Below, piece after piece: positions 31,212 to 41,592 of a DNA stretch of 64,000 nt (within the stretch, counting starts at the first letter, position 1; every line of letters starts with the position of its first letter). Position numbers and translations under genes: made by a program. Below the pieces are notes generated by a model, which saw only the letters and a list, made by a program, of their open reading frames with translations, was not told the origin of the DNA and ran no database searches. The stretch is from Alphaproteobacteria bacterium. GTDB lineage: Bacteria > Myxococcota_A > UBA796 > GCA-2862545. Where the stretch lies: contig JACKER010000007.1 in assembly GCA_020632925.1 (NCBI GenBank), forward strand, positions 806,001-870,000, in the 5' to 3' direction.

Positions 31212-32078
31212 TCAGTCCAGAGCGTGCCGCGCCACGCGACGGTCCTCGGCCAGCCCTGCGTCCAGCGGGATCACGCGGTCCACCAGGCGGGTGATCCGCC
31301 CGCCGTCCACCCACAGGCGGAGCTCGTCGGCGGTGAGCGCCTCGGCGCGCGTGCGCACCACGACGGCGTCGCCCACCACCCGCGGCTCCCAGAACCCCGT
31401 CCACGCGGCCGTGTCCACCACCAGATCCACGTCGGGCAGCGCGGCCAGCTCCTCCACGCGCTCGGCCAGCCCGTAGGCGAAGACCACGACGAGGTCCTCG
31501 GGTCGGCGCTCGACGGTGGCCATGGCGGCGAGCGGCTCGAGGGGTTCGGTGCCCTCCGGGAGCAGCCACGGCGGCCCCTCGCGCGAGACGCTCGTGACGA
31601 CGAGCGAGACGCCGGCGGCGTCGAGCTGCTTCTGGCGCAGGACCGTCAGGCCGGGTGGGCGGAACGTCGCGCTCACCATGCCGGGGTGCGGGCCGTCGGG
31701 GATCCCCGGCAGGTCGCGCCACGTGGCTGCGAGCACGTCGAAGCGGAGCTCGCCGAGCGCCTTGTGGACCGCCTGGTTGCGCTCCACCGTGCGCGGATCG
31801 AGCTGCCCCATGGTGCCCGCCACCGACAGCCAGTTCCCGGCGTGCATCAGCAGCGCGGGGACCTCGGGCTCGGCCGCCCGGCGCGCCTCGACCAGCGTGG
31901 CCACGCGCGGCAGGCCGCCCCGCGGGGACTGGTCGCAGCCGCACCCACCGACGGTCCCGTCGTTCTCGCCCACCAGGATCAGGGAGAGCGTCGCGCCGTC
32001 ACCGACGACCACGCGCTCCGACGCCGGGCCCTGGCCGACGACGACCTGCTCGACCTGCGGGTGGAGGGGGGGCTGCAC
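31212..32078 (-). CDS. metallophosphatase-like (UshA/5'-nucleotidase-related) protein
   Basis: A 288-residue protein related to the 5'-nucleotidase-like metallophosphatases with the Cys motif: ILVGENDGTVGGCGCDQSPR followed by GGLPRVATLVEARR and the metal-site segment LLMHAGNWLS (usually GD/GN). Later metal-binding residues are less clear (VVTSVSRE, VVFAYG in place of the usual GHD/GHTH), so activity is doubtful. No signal peptide is seen, although family members are normally periplasmic. The GTG at 32078 is preferred since a TACGAT box ends six bases before it. Divergent from def. Confidence 0.78.
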   Translation of the reverse strand: MQPPLHPQVEQVVVGQGPASERVVVGDGATLSLILVGENDGTVGGCGCDQSPRGGLPRVATLVEARRAAEPEVPALLMHAGNWLSVAGTMGQLDPRTVERNQAVHKALGELRFDVLAATWRDLPGIPDGPHPGMVSATFRPPGLTVLRQKQLDAAGVSLVVTSVSREGPPWLLPEGTEPLEPLAAMATVERRPEDLVVVFAYGLAERVEELAALPDVDLVVDTAAWTGFWEPRVVGDAVVVRTRAEALTADELRLWVDGGRITRLVDRVIPLDAGLAEDRRVARHALD

Positions 32079-32084
32079 GGCGTC

Positions 32085-32090
32085 ATCGTA
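32085..32090 (-). promoter_or_regulatory. -10 element TACGAT of a likely leaderless gene (32078)
   Basis: On the minus strand TACGAT ends six bases before the GTG start codon at 32078. No Shine-Dalgarno precedes the start. Confidence 0.5.
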
Positions 32091-32128
32091 TCCCCGCGGT
32101 GGTTACGGGGGCGTCGAGGAGTCTCCCG

Positions 32129-32734
32129 ATGATCCTGAAGGTCGCCCAGGTCGGTCACCCGGTGCTGCGCCAGCGTTCCCGCGAGGTCACCCCGGAGGAG
32201 CTCGCGTCGGGCGCGGTCCAGCAGTTCATGGACGACCTGCTCGAGACCATGGACGAGTACGACGGCGTCGGCCTGGCCGCCCCGCAGGTGCACGTCCCGC
32301 TGCGCATCGTGGCGCTCCAGATCACGGGCGAGCGGGGACCGGAGTTCCTGGTCAACCCGCGCATCACCGTCCTCGCCGACACCACCCGCAAGACCTGGGA
32401 GGGCTGCCTCTCCGTGGAGGGCTTCCGCGGGCTCGTGATCCGCCCCGACCACGTCCGCATCGAGGCCCTCGACCGCGACGGCAGCGAGAAGGTGCTCGAG
32501 ATCAAGGGTCACGGGGCGGTCGTCGTGCAGCACGAGTGCGACCACCTCGACGGCGTGCTGTACATCGATCGCGCCGAGCCGCGCTCGCTCGTCACCACCC
32601 AGAACTTCCGTCGCTACGGTCCTCCCGAGGAGTATGCGGACGAGGAGGCCGACGTGGACGACGAGGGGATGGACGACCTCGACGAGGACGAGCTCGACGA
32701 GCTGGACGAGGACGCGCTCGAGGAGGTGGGCTGA
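32129..32734 (+). CDS. def: peptide deformylase with acidic tail
   Basis: A 201-residue peptide deformylase that removes the formyl group from nascent proteins at the ribosome exit. The three motifs are intact: GVGLAAPQV (46-54), EGCLS with metal Cys93, and HECDH (135-139) with the two His ligands and catalytic Glu. After residue 172 there is an unusual tail of about 28 residues that is nearly all Asp and Glu (DEEADVDDEGMDDLDEDEL). GAGGAG precedes the ATG. The stop overlaps the next start in TGATG, so it is coupled to the TPR gene. No fmt gene is adjacent. Confidence 0.97.
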   Translation: MILKVAQVGHPVLRQRSREVTPEELASGAVQQFMDDLLETMDEYDGVGLAAPQVHVPLRIVALQITGERGPEFLVNPRITVLADTTRKTWEGCLSVEGFRGLVIRPDHVRIEALDRDGSEKVLEIKGHGAVVVQHECDHLDGVLYIDRAEPRSLVTTQNFRRYGPPEEYADEEADVDDEGMDDLDEDELDELDEDALEEVG

Positions 32735-34047
32735 TGGGTCTGTGGTCCTGGTTCTTCCCGTCCGCCGCGGACCGCGTGGCGACGGCGCGCAAGGCGCTGG
32801 AGGCCGGACGCCCCGACCAGGCCCGGCTCGAGCTGCTCGAGCTCGACCACCCCGACGCGCCCGCGCTGCTGCTCGAGGCCGAGAACGCGCTCGCGCTCAA
32901 GAACCTGGAGCACGCCATCCAGCTGGCCCGCACCGGCGACGACGTGCGCGCCGCCGAGCACCTCGAGCTCGCCGAGAACTTCCACCACGGAGGCCACGAG
33001 GAGGTGTTCCGCGAGACCCGCCGCGAGCTCAGGGAGATCCGCGGGGAGCGCGACGCGGCCGAGGAGCGGCGCAAGGCGCAGGAGAAGGCGCGCCTGCTGC
33101 AGGTGGACCCGATCGGCGCGACCGGCGGTCCCTCCTTCCTCGACCCGCAGGTGGACCCCGACGCCTTCGATCCCGACCGCGAGGAGCGAGAGCAGCGGCT
33201 GGCGCTGCACGTCGAGGGGTACCCGGCCGCGCTCCGGTCCGCCGCCGGCCCGCTCGGCCCCGAGTTCGGGCAGGCCATCCTCGATCTCCAGGAGGGTCGG
33301 GTGGGAGACGCGCTCCAGCGCCTCGTCGCCCTGCCCGACGACGCGCCGCTCGTGCAGTGGGAGCGGGCCAAGGCCGCCTGGGGTCTGCAGGATCCCGTCG
33401 GCACGATCTCGGCCCTGCGCCGCTTCGCGAACCTCGCGGACGGCCATCACGCGATGGGCAACGAGCACAGCGGCGTGTTCCTGGCCTCCGCCCTCGCCGC
33501 GACCGGGGACCAGGACGGCGCCATCCGCGTGCTGCGCGAGGTGCTCGCCGCGCCGAAGCCTCCGCCGAGCGCGAGCTTCCTGCTCGCCCAGCTGCTCGCG
33601 GGCAAGAAGGCGTACGCCGAGGCCGACGGCCTGCTGGTGAAGCTCGTCAAGGAGCACCCGAAGCAGTCCGAGATCTACACCCTGCTCGCTCGCGTGCGGG
33701 TCGCGGGCGGCCAGCGCGTCCAGGCCATGCGGGCGCTCGAGGCCTCGCTCGAGGCGGTCTGCTGCACGCCCGGCAAGTGCGGATCGCAGGCGCCGGACCT
33801 CGACACCCACCGGTTGCTGGCGACCCTGTACCTCGAGGACGGCGTCGAGCAGGAGCGCGCGCTCGACCTCGCGCGGACGGCGGCCTCGCTGGCTCGCCAG
33901 ACCACCTGGGAGGACGCGTATCTGGGAGCGCTCGTGGCTCGGACGCTGAAGAGCCCCGAGGCGCCGGAGCTCGCGCGGCGGCTGATCGCAGCCACCCCCG
34001 ACGACACGCCATTGCACGATCGGGCGGCGCGACTGCTGGAAGCGTAA
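32734..34047 (+). CDS. TPR-type helical repeat protein coupled to def
   Basis: A 437-residue protein. It starts MGLWSWFFPSAADR, perhaps a membrane-associated aromatic segment, and continues with helix pairs of TPR type: VATARKALEAGRPDQARLEL, an Arg/Glu-rich coiled coil (about residues 85-125, FRETRRELREIRGERDAAEE), then SASFLLAQLLAGKKAYAEAD and HRLLATLYLEDGVEQERALD. A CCTPGKC motif near residue 347 might hold a metal or disulfide. It is co-translated with def (TGATG). TPR proteins are scaffolds; partner unknown. Confidence 0.83.
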   Translation: MGLWSWFFPSAADRVATARKALEAGRPDQARLELLELDHPDAPALLLEAENALALKNLEHAIQLARTGDDVRAAEHLELAENFHHGGHEEVFRETRRELREIRGERDAAEERRKAQEKARLLQVDPIGATGGPSFLDPQVDPDAFDPDREEREQRLALHVEGYPAALRSAAGPLGPEFGQAILDLQEGRVGDALQRLVALPDDAPLVQWERAKAAWGLQDPVGTISALRRFANLADGHHAMGNEHSGVFLASALAATGDQDGAIRVLREVLAAPKPPPSASFLLAQLLAGKKAYAEADGLLVKLVKEHPKQSEIYTLLARVRVAGGQRVQAMRALEASLEAVCCTPGKCGSQAPDLDTHRLLATLYLEDGVEQERALDLARTAASLARQTTWEDAYLGALVARTLKSPEAPELARRLIAATPDDTPLHDRAARLLEA

Positions 34048-34081
34048 GAAAAAAGACCCGCTGATACGCGGCGAACTTCGA

Positions 34082-34087
34082 TACGAT
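34082..34087 (+). promoter_or_regulatory. -10 element TACGAT before the 909-residue orphan gene
   Basis: TACGAT stands 27 bases before the ATG at 34115, which has its own Shine-Dalgarno GGAGG, so this gene is leadered. Confidence 0.45.
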
Positions 34088-34114
34088 GGCGGGACTCCTC
34101 TCCTCGGAGGCCCG

Positions 34115-36844
34115 ATGCCCAGCTACCAGTCGCCGTCGCAGACGACGAGCCCACCCGACCAGTCCCAGCCCGCGCCCGCACAGCAGCAGCCCGCTCCGGT
34201 CTACGACGGGTGGATGTCCTACTACGGGTACACACCGCAGCCTCCGGCGCCGGTGTCGACGGACCTGCTGGACGTGGCGGAGCAGGGAGCGGGCGGGAAC
34301 ACGACCTCGGGGGTGGGCGAGGGGAGCACCACCTTCAACGGCTCGACGTACCTCCAGACCCTCGAGCAGCTGGCGGGGGAGCGGATCCCGCTGGCCCTCG
34401 CCCCCGACGGCGACGGCGGCTGGGTCCTCCGGACGAGCCAGGAGGTGGGGCCCTTCTCCAACGAGACCACGGTGTCCGACGACGGACACGGCGGGACCAC
34501 CGTCGCCACCGAGAACAAGCAGGACTTCGACGTCATCGAGTTCACCCAGGGCATGTCGATCGGTCGGTCCGTGACCAACGACCGGTGGACCGGCGACGAG
34601 AGCAACCTGGCCTACGACATGATGCGCATGGTCGGCGGGACGGTCGACGTCGTGGGCATGCAGGACAAGGTGAACACGCACGCCGGGTTCAGCACGACCG
34701 ACGACCTGCCCATCAGCCTCGCGCACGACGAGGCGCTGTCGACGGGCCACGACGCGTACCACTTCCTGCGCAGCGACGGCAGCGCGATGACGGACCAGCA
34801 GCGCGACGACCTGCTCGGACGCGAGCTCGGCGACATGGACGGCGTGTCCGACTTCGGCCTGGACGCGTTCGCGGACATGGTCCCCGGCGAGGGCTTCGCG
34901 TTCGTCGATCGCATCGACCAGTCGCAGAGCACCGAGGTCGGGCTGCACCGCAAGATGGGGCCGCTGGACGGCTCGCTCACCGTCGGCTTCGGCAGCGGCG
35001 ACGCGGACATCCAGCAGACCATGATCAGCAAGAAGGACGACCACACCGTGTCGATCTCGCTGGTCCAGGGCGACGGCGACATGTCGTCGGCCACCTTCGG
35101 TGTGGGGGTGTCGCGCGACACCGACGGCAAGCCCGGTGGGTTCTCGCTCAACGCGTCGGTCGGGACGCAGGTCGACGACGTGAACACCACCCAGGTGGCG
35201 TTCGACATCGACGTGTCGACGCCCGAGGGCCAGGAGCAGCTGCGGCAGTTCACGACGACGGGGCTGCTGCCGGGCGCGGACCGGATCGACGCGCAGGACG
35301 AGGCGCACCAGGCCCAGCTCGACGAGTACGCCCAGGCGCGCGCCGCGCTCGACGGGATGGACCCGGACTCGGCGGAGTACGCGGAAGCCCAGGCCGAGAT
35401 CTACGCCATGTCCGGCGAGCTCAACAACACCTTCATGAACCGCAACACGTTCCGCGAGAGCCAGGAGGCCGTGCCGGACTCCGTCTCCTACACCGAGTGG
35501 GTCAGCCAGCAGGAGCAGACGGTCACGCACAGCGCGTCGTTCTGGGCCTGGCAGATGAGCCGGGTGGGTCGCGTCGAGCGCGAGTGGGACCGGTTCGGCA
35601 TCGACAACGGGGAGTTCGACTTCGAGGCCGGCTTCTACCAGGACACCCAGTTCACCGAGGGCGATGCGGTCGTCGTCGCCTCGCCGAACGCGGCACCGGA
35701 CCTCGCGCTGGCGGCCAGCTCGCGGACGGACATGGGCATCGCGCGTCAGATGGTGGAGCAGGGGGTGATCCCGCCGGGTGCCCTGCCGCCGGACCTGATG
35801 CAGGCGGTCTTCGAGGACGGGCTGAACGACTTCAACGACGGCGGGATGCAGATCACGACCGCGCTGACGGACGCGCAGATGACGCTCCTCGCGCAGAACG
35901 GCATGAGCGTCGACGACCTGCTGCAGACGCCCGAGTACCTCCCCTACTGGCTGACCGACGGCAACGCCTGGGAGCACCGCAGCTTCGTCCACGAGTCCAT
36001 CGGCGAGCTGGCGGGCGAGAGCACCAACGACACCGAGGGGTACTACTCCGACGACGAGCTGGCGGCCTTCGCGACGAAGTACGGCGACGAGAACAACGAT
36101 CCGTCCGAGGCCTTCCTCGCGGCGACCAGCAACCTGAACCAGGACCAGTTCCTCAACGACCTGTCGCCGCTCGAGCGCGAGGTGCTGATCGAGGTCCGCA
36201 GCAAGGAGCTGCTCGCGACCGGCCAGAACCCTTGGGAGGTGCTGGCGCTGGTGGACGCGATCCCAGACGCCGAGGAGCGCACCCGCCTCCACCGGGAGCT
36301 GTTCGAGAGCATCGAGAACACGGCGGTGGCGTTCGAGGAGTACGGCCTCGAGAGCGGTCCGTGGACCAACGGCATCATCGGCGCGGACGGCAACAACAGC
36401 GCGTCGGCCCTCCTGATGATGCACATGTCGGACGTGGCGCAGGGGCTCGACCCGGCGCAGGCCGAGTTCCTGATGTCGGGCCTGCGCGTGGAGCTCGTGG
36501 ACAAGCGGGCGGCCGACTGGGCCAACTCCCGCATCCTCGACCCGCTCGAGGACGGCCAGACGCGCGACCAGGTGCTCGACAACCTCGTCGAGGAGCACGT
36601 GAACTGGTCGATCGAGCACGAGAACTACGACCAGCTCTCCGACAACTTCCAGGCGGTCGCGATGGCCGGCGGCCCCGACATGGTGGTCGACCTGGTCGGG
36701 AAGATGGGCGGCGAGGACGCGATCCGGCAGATCCTGAACGACACCTACGCCGACGATCCGCGCAGGCTCGCGATCTACGGCCAGGCGTTGGCCGGCACGC
36801 CCTACTACGACCTCGTCGAGCAGGCGCGGCACGCCTGTCTGTAG
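34115..36844 (+). CDS. large acidic protein of unknown function
   Basis: A 909-residue protein with no recognised family, signal peptide or membrane segment. The first 40 residues are a Pro/Gln/Ser-rich tail (MPSYQSPSQTTSPPDQSQPA), followed by about 300 residues of beta-rich Gly/Asp/Thr segments (SLTVGFGSGDADIQQTMISK, TVSISLVQGDGDMSSATFGV) and about 500 residues that look alpha-helical and very acidic (DQAQLDEYAQ-type and EERTRLHRELFES helices). It ends in ARHACL. Length, acidity and the disordered N-terminus are compatible with a secreted or injected protein or a structural protein; none can be proven. GGAGG precedes the ATG. It is a single-gene unit, followed by a repeat tract. Related in style to the 267-residue protein at 22106. 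Confidence 0.78.
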   Translation: MPSYQSPSQTTSPPDQSQPAPAQQQPAPVYDGWMSYYGYTPQPPAPVSTDLLDVAEQGAGGNTTSGVGEGSTTFNGSTYLQTLEQLAGERIPLALAPDGDGGWVLRTSQEVGPFSNETTVSDDGHGGTTVATENKQDFDVIEFTQGMSIGRSVTNDRWTGDESNLAYDMMRMVGGTVDVVGMQDKVNTHAGFSTTDDLPISLAHDEALSTGHDAYHFLRSDGSAMTDQQRDDLLGRELGDMDGVSDFGLDAFADMVPGEGFAFVDRIDQSQSTEVGLHRKMGPLDGSLTVGFGSGDADIQQTMISKKDDHTVSISLVQGDGDMSSATFGVGVSRDTDGKPGGFSLNASVGTQVDDVNTTQVAFDIDVSTPEGQEQLRQFTTTGLLPGADRIDAQDEAHQAQLDEYAQARAALDGMDPDSAEYAEAQAEIYAMSGELNNTFMNRNTFRESQEAVPDSVSYTEWVSQQEQTVTHSASFWAWQMSRVGRVEREWDRFGIDNGEFDFEAGFYQDTQFTEGDAVVVASPNAAPDLALAASSRTDMGIARQMVEQGVIPPGALPPDLMQAVFEDGLNDFNDGGMQITTALTDAQMTLLAQNGMSVDDLLQTPEYLPYWLTDGNAWEHRSFVHESIGELAGESTNDTEGYYSDDELAAFATKYGDENNDPSEAFLAATSNLNQDQFLNDLSPLEREVLIEVRSKELLATGQNPWEVLALVDAIPDAEERTRLHRELFESIENTAVAFEEYGLESGPWTNGIIGADGNNSASALLMMHMSDVAQGLDPAQAEFLMSGLRVELVDKRAADWANSRILDPLEDGQTRDQVLDNLVEEHVNWSIEHENYDQLSDNFQAVAMAGGPDMVVDLVGKMGGEDAIRQILNDTYADDPRRLAIYGQALAGTPYYDLVEQARHACL

Positions 36845-36972
36845 CGGCCGAGTGCATGCGGCACCCCGACGACGCCGTCCGCTCCGGCGAGCTCGGTTGG
36901 TGCCTCCGGGCAGGCCATCCACGGGAGAGCGGTAGTGCCGTCGCCGACGCTGGGCCGCCTGCGGCGGGCTTC

Positions 36973-37014
36973 GGCGCCAGGAAGCCATGGTTCTGCGAAC
37001 GTCGGTGGGGCGCC
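36973..37014 (+). repeat. 42-bp inverted repeat element, copy 1
   Basis: A 42-bp element bounded by GGCGCC at both ends. It matches the reverse complement of copy 2 at 37 of 42 positions. Core on this strand: GGTTCTGCGAACGTCGG. On the minus strand the part reads GAPPTFAEPWLPGA, a peptide pattern that copy 2 repeats on the plus strand. Confidence 0.85.
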
Positions 37015-37373
37015 TCGTGTTTGCGCGTGGAGTGTCGGAACGCCCGGAAGGGACAGGCTGCTGCTGCCGCAGGGTGGGGCGGGACGCCGTCCGTCCGCGA
37101 AGGCGCCCGCGGTGGGCACGCAGGCGGGACCGGCGTGCCGAGCCGTCCCCCCATCCACCGGACGCAGGCAACCCCCGCCGGAGGCCTCCGTCCGCCCGTA
37201 CACCGGCCCGGTGATGGGCTGGACGTTGGCTGACGAGCACGGCGCCGCGAGCCCGGTCCACTCGGGTGGGAGGAGGTCGACGTCGCCAGGGCGCGCACGC
37301 CGTCGACCCGCGCCAGGGGGACCGGAGGGCGGCCGTAGGCCGGTCCCGCCCGAAGGGCGGACGGAGGCCGAAT

Positions 37374-37415
37374 GGCGCCCCGCCGACGTTCGGAGAACCG
37401 CGGCTTCGTGGCGCC
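37374..37415 (-). repeat. 42-bp inverted repeat element, copy 2
   Basis: Same length and same GGCGCC borders as copy 1 but in the opposite orientation; five mismatches. On the plus strand it reads GAPPTFGEPRLRGA. The two copies enclose 359 bp. Confidence 0.85.
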
Positions 37416-37518
37416 CGGATCGGTCGCTCGTCGAGCTGCGAACAACGGGCAGCCAGATCCACCGGGCGTTGGCTCAGAATCCGGTGGCCGCCCTGGCTTG
37501 GATCTCGTTGTCCGCCAT

Positions 37519-37616
37519 CGCAGCCCGCAGCCCGCAGCCCGCAGCCCGCAGCCCGCAGCCCGCAGCCCGCAGCCCGCAGCCCGCAGCCTGTAGCCCGTAG
37601 CCCGTAGCCTCTAGCC
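37519..37616. repeat. heptamer tandem array, CGCAGCC units
   Basis: Fourteen 7-bp units in register: ten CGCAGCC, then TGTAGCC, two CGTAGCC and TCTAGCC. It belongs to the same NGNAGCC family as the array before dnaE2 and has the same orientation relative to the downstream gene, ending 45 bp before the leuS start. Confidence 0.92.
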
Positions 37617-37661
37617 TCCCGCGCTCGACCGGATAGGTCGGGTGCCGGAGGACGACAGGGG

Positions 37662-40172
<2,511 letters not shown>

Positions 40173-40263
40173 GCGCGAGGGGGTGGGAGCACCCCTCCGT
40201 ACTCTCGCTTCCGGTGGGGTCGCCGGGGGTGTATCCTGGCAGGCAGGGGTAGGAGGGGTCGCC

Positions 40264-40965
40264 GTGAAATACCGGATCATCATGCTCGCCGCGCTCTCGG
40301 CAGCGTGCAGCGACGAGTGGTTCCTTCGCGGGGGCAAGGACGCGGACGCCGACGGGAACGCGGACGCCGACGCGGACGCCGACACCGACACGGACGCCGA
40401 CAGCGACGCGGACGCCGACGCGGACACGGACGCCGACAGCGACGCGGACACCGACACGCTGCTCGACTGCAACGAGGACTGGACCGGGATCACGCCGGAC
40501 CCGGGCGACGCAGGGCTCGGGCAGTGCGTCGTCCAGGAGCTGTTCTGCGGCGAGACGATCCTCGGGACGACGACCGGCGGCTCGACGGTCTACGACTACC
40601 AGTTCTGGGAGGACGAGAACGCGCTCGGGAACATCCTCGGCGACTTCACGGCGCTCGACGGCCCCGAGCGGAGCTACGTGTTCCGCAACCTGCCGCAGAA
40701 CGGCACGCTGGTCGTGACGGTCGAGTCCTGCATGGACCTCTGGGCGAGCTGGATCCGGTACGGCGACGCCAACGGGACCGACTACTGCGACCTGTCGCAC
40801 TTCAACATCGGCGGCGTGTTCGACACCCCCATCGGCGGACGCACGATGCAGGTGACGATGATCAACCCCGCCTCGCCCTCCGGGTACAGCTTCGAGTTCA
40901 TCGTCGAGGGGCTCGACAGCATCGAAGGGAATTTCATCATCACGACCGAGTGCTACAACTTCTGA
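40264..40965 (+). CDS. Asp/Ala-repeat lipoprotein, first of a tandem pair
   Basis: A 233-residue lipoprotein; leader MKYRIIMLAALSAAC, Cys15. Then comes a linker of about 35 residues made almost only of Asp, Ala, Ser and Thr (DADADADADTDTDADSDADA), which may be flexible or calcium-binding. The C-terminal 160-residue domain has six Cys and the segments CVVQELFCGETILGTTTGGS and GPERSYVFRNLPQNGTL, ending FEFIVEGLDSIEGNFIITTE; it recalls small bacterial pre-peptidase-type beta sandwiches. The GTG at 40264 follows AGGAGG. It shares this domain with the next gene and is coupled to it (TGATG). Confidence 0.83.
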   Translation: MKYRIIMLAALSAACSDEWFLRGGKDADADGNADADADADTDTDADSDADADADTDADSDADTDTLLDCNEDWTGITPDPGDAGLGQCVVQELFCGETILGTTTGGSTVYDYQFWEDENALGNILGDFTALDGPERSYVFRNLPQNGTLVVTVESCMDLWASWIRYGDANGTDYCDLSHFNIGGVFDTPIGGRTMQVTMINPASPSGYSFEFIVEGLDSIEGNFIITTECYNF

Positions 40966-41591
40966 TGCGCTCCAACCCCCCCCGCTCCCGGCTCGTGTCC
41001 GCACGCGCCCTGCTGTCCCTCCTCCTCGCGTTCTCGCCCGGCTGCGATGCCTTCTTCGGACCGGGCGGGGGCGGCGACGACGACGACGACTCCGGGTTCT
41101 CGACCCCCACCAGCGTGCCGGCGGGCCTCGAGTGCCACCCGGACTACGACACGCCCGAGCCCGGCAACAACGGACTCCCCGAGTGCGTCACCCAGGAGAT
41201 CTCCTGCGGCGATGTCATCAAGGGGACGATCGAGGGCGGCTCGACGGTGTTCAGCAACGAGTCCGGGATGGCCTGGGAGTGGTGCAGCGGGCACTCCACG
41301 GGCAGCCAGCTCGCCGGGCCGGAGCGGGTCTATCGCCTCAACGTGGACGCCGGTTCGACGTACGTGACGCCACGTCTCAAGAGCTGCGAGCCCCTCCAGC
41401 TCCTGTGGTACCAGACCAACCAGGCCTGCCCGACCGAGCGGGTGCTCTGCTCCTACATCACCGTCGACGGATCGCGCGATCAGACCGACGACATCCTGCT
41501 CGCCGGCAACGGGACCATCTGGTTCGTGGTCGAGGGCATCGACGGCACCTCCGGGAACTTCGAGCTGACGGTCGAGTGCGGAGGGACCTGA
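40965..41591 (+). CDS. Cys-rich lipoprotein, second of a tandem pair
   Basis: A 208-residue lipoprotein, leader ending LLAFSPGC. A short Gly/Asp linker (GGGGDDDDD) precedes a domain homologous to that of the previous gene: CVTQEISCGDVIKGTIEGGS, GPERVYRLNVDAGSTYV, WFVVEGIDGTSGNFELTVEC. The pair therefore looks like a tandem duplication. The start overlaps the preceding stop and the Ser/Thr kinase gene starts 1 bp after its own stop, so all three are one operon. It might be an extracytoplasmic partner of the kinase; this is inference from position. Confidence 0.83.
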   Translation: MRSNPPRSRLVSARALLSLLLAFSPGCDAFFGPGGGGDDDDDSGFSTPTSVPAGLECHPDYDTPEPGNNGLPECVTQEISCGDVIKGTIEGGSTVFSNESGMAWEWCSGHSTGSQLAGPERVYRLNVDAGSTYVTPRLKSCEPLQLLWYQTNQACPTERVLCSYITVDGSRDQTDDILLAGNGTIWFVVEGIDGTSGNFELTVECGGT

Positions 41592-41592
41592 G

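Larger units (their letters stand above)
36845..37661. other. gene-free tract with inverted and tandem repeats before leuS
   Basis: An 817-bp stretch in which all six frames give only low-complexity Arg/Pro/Gly chains. It holds two inverted copies of a 42-bp element, shorter shared segments (GGCCTCCGTCCGCCC at 37183-37197, inverted at 37354-37368), a 14-unit heptamer array and the leuS leader. It is by far the largest non-coding region here and may be a decayed repeat island. Confidence 0.75.

Noticed and set aside
33647..37462. Minus-strand open frame of 1271 codons
   Set aside because: It covers the repeat island and the antisense of the 909-residue gene, with no domain and no start signal.
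37266..37607. Small open frames over the leuS-side heptamer array (repeated Ala-Arg-Ser-Pro-Gln-Pro)
   Set aside because: A 7-bp repeat stays open in all three frames; the peptide is a by-product of the repeat.
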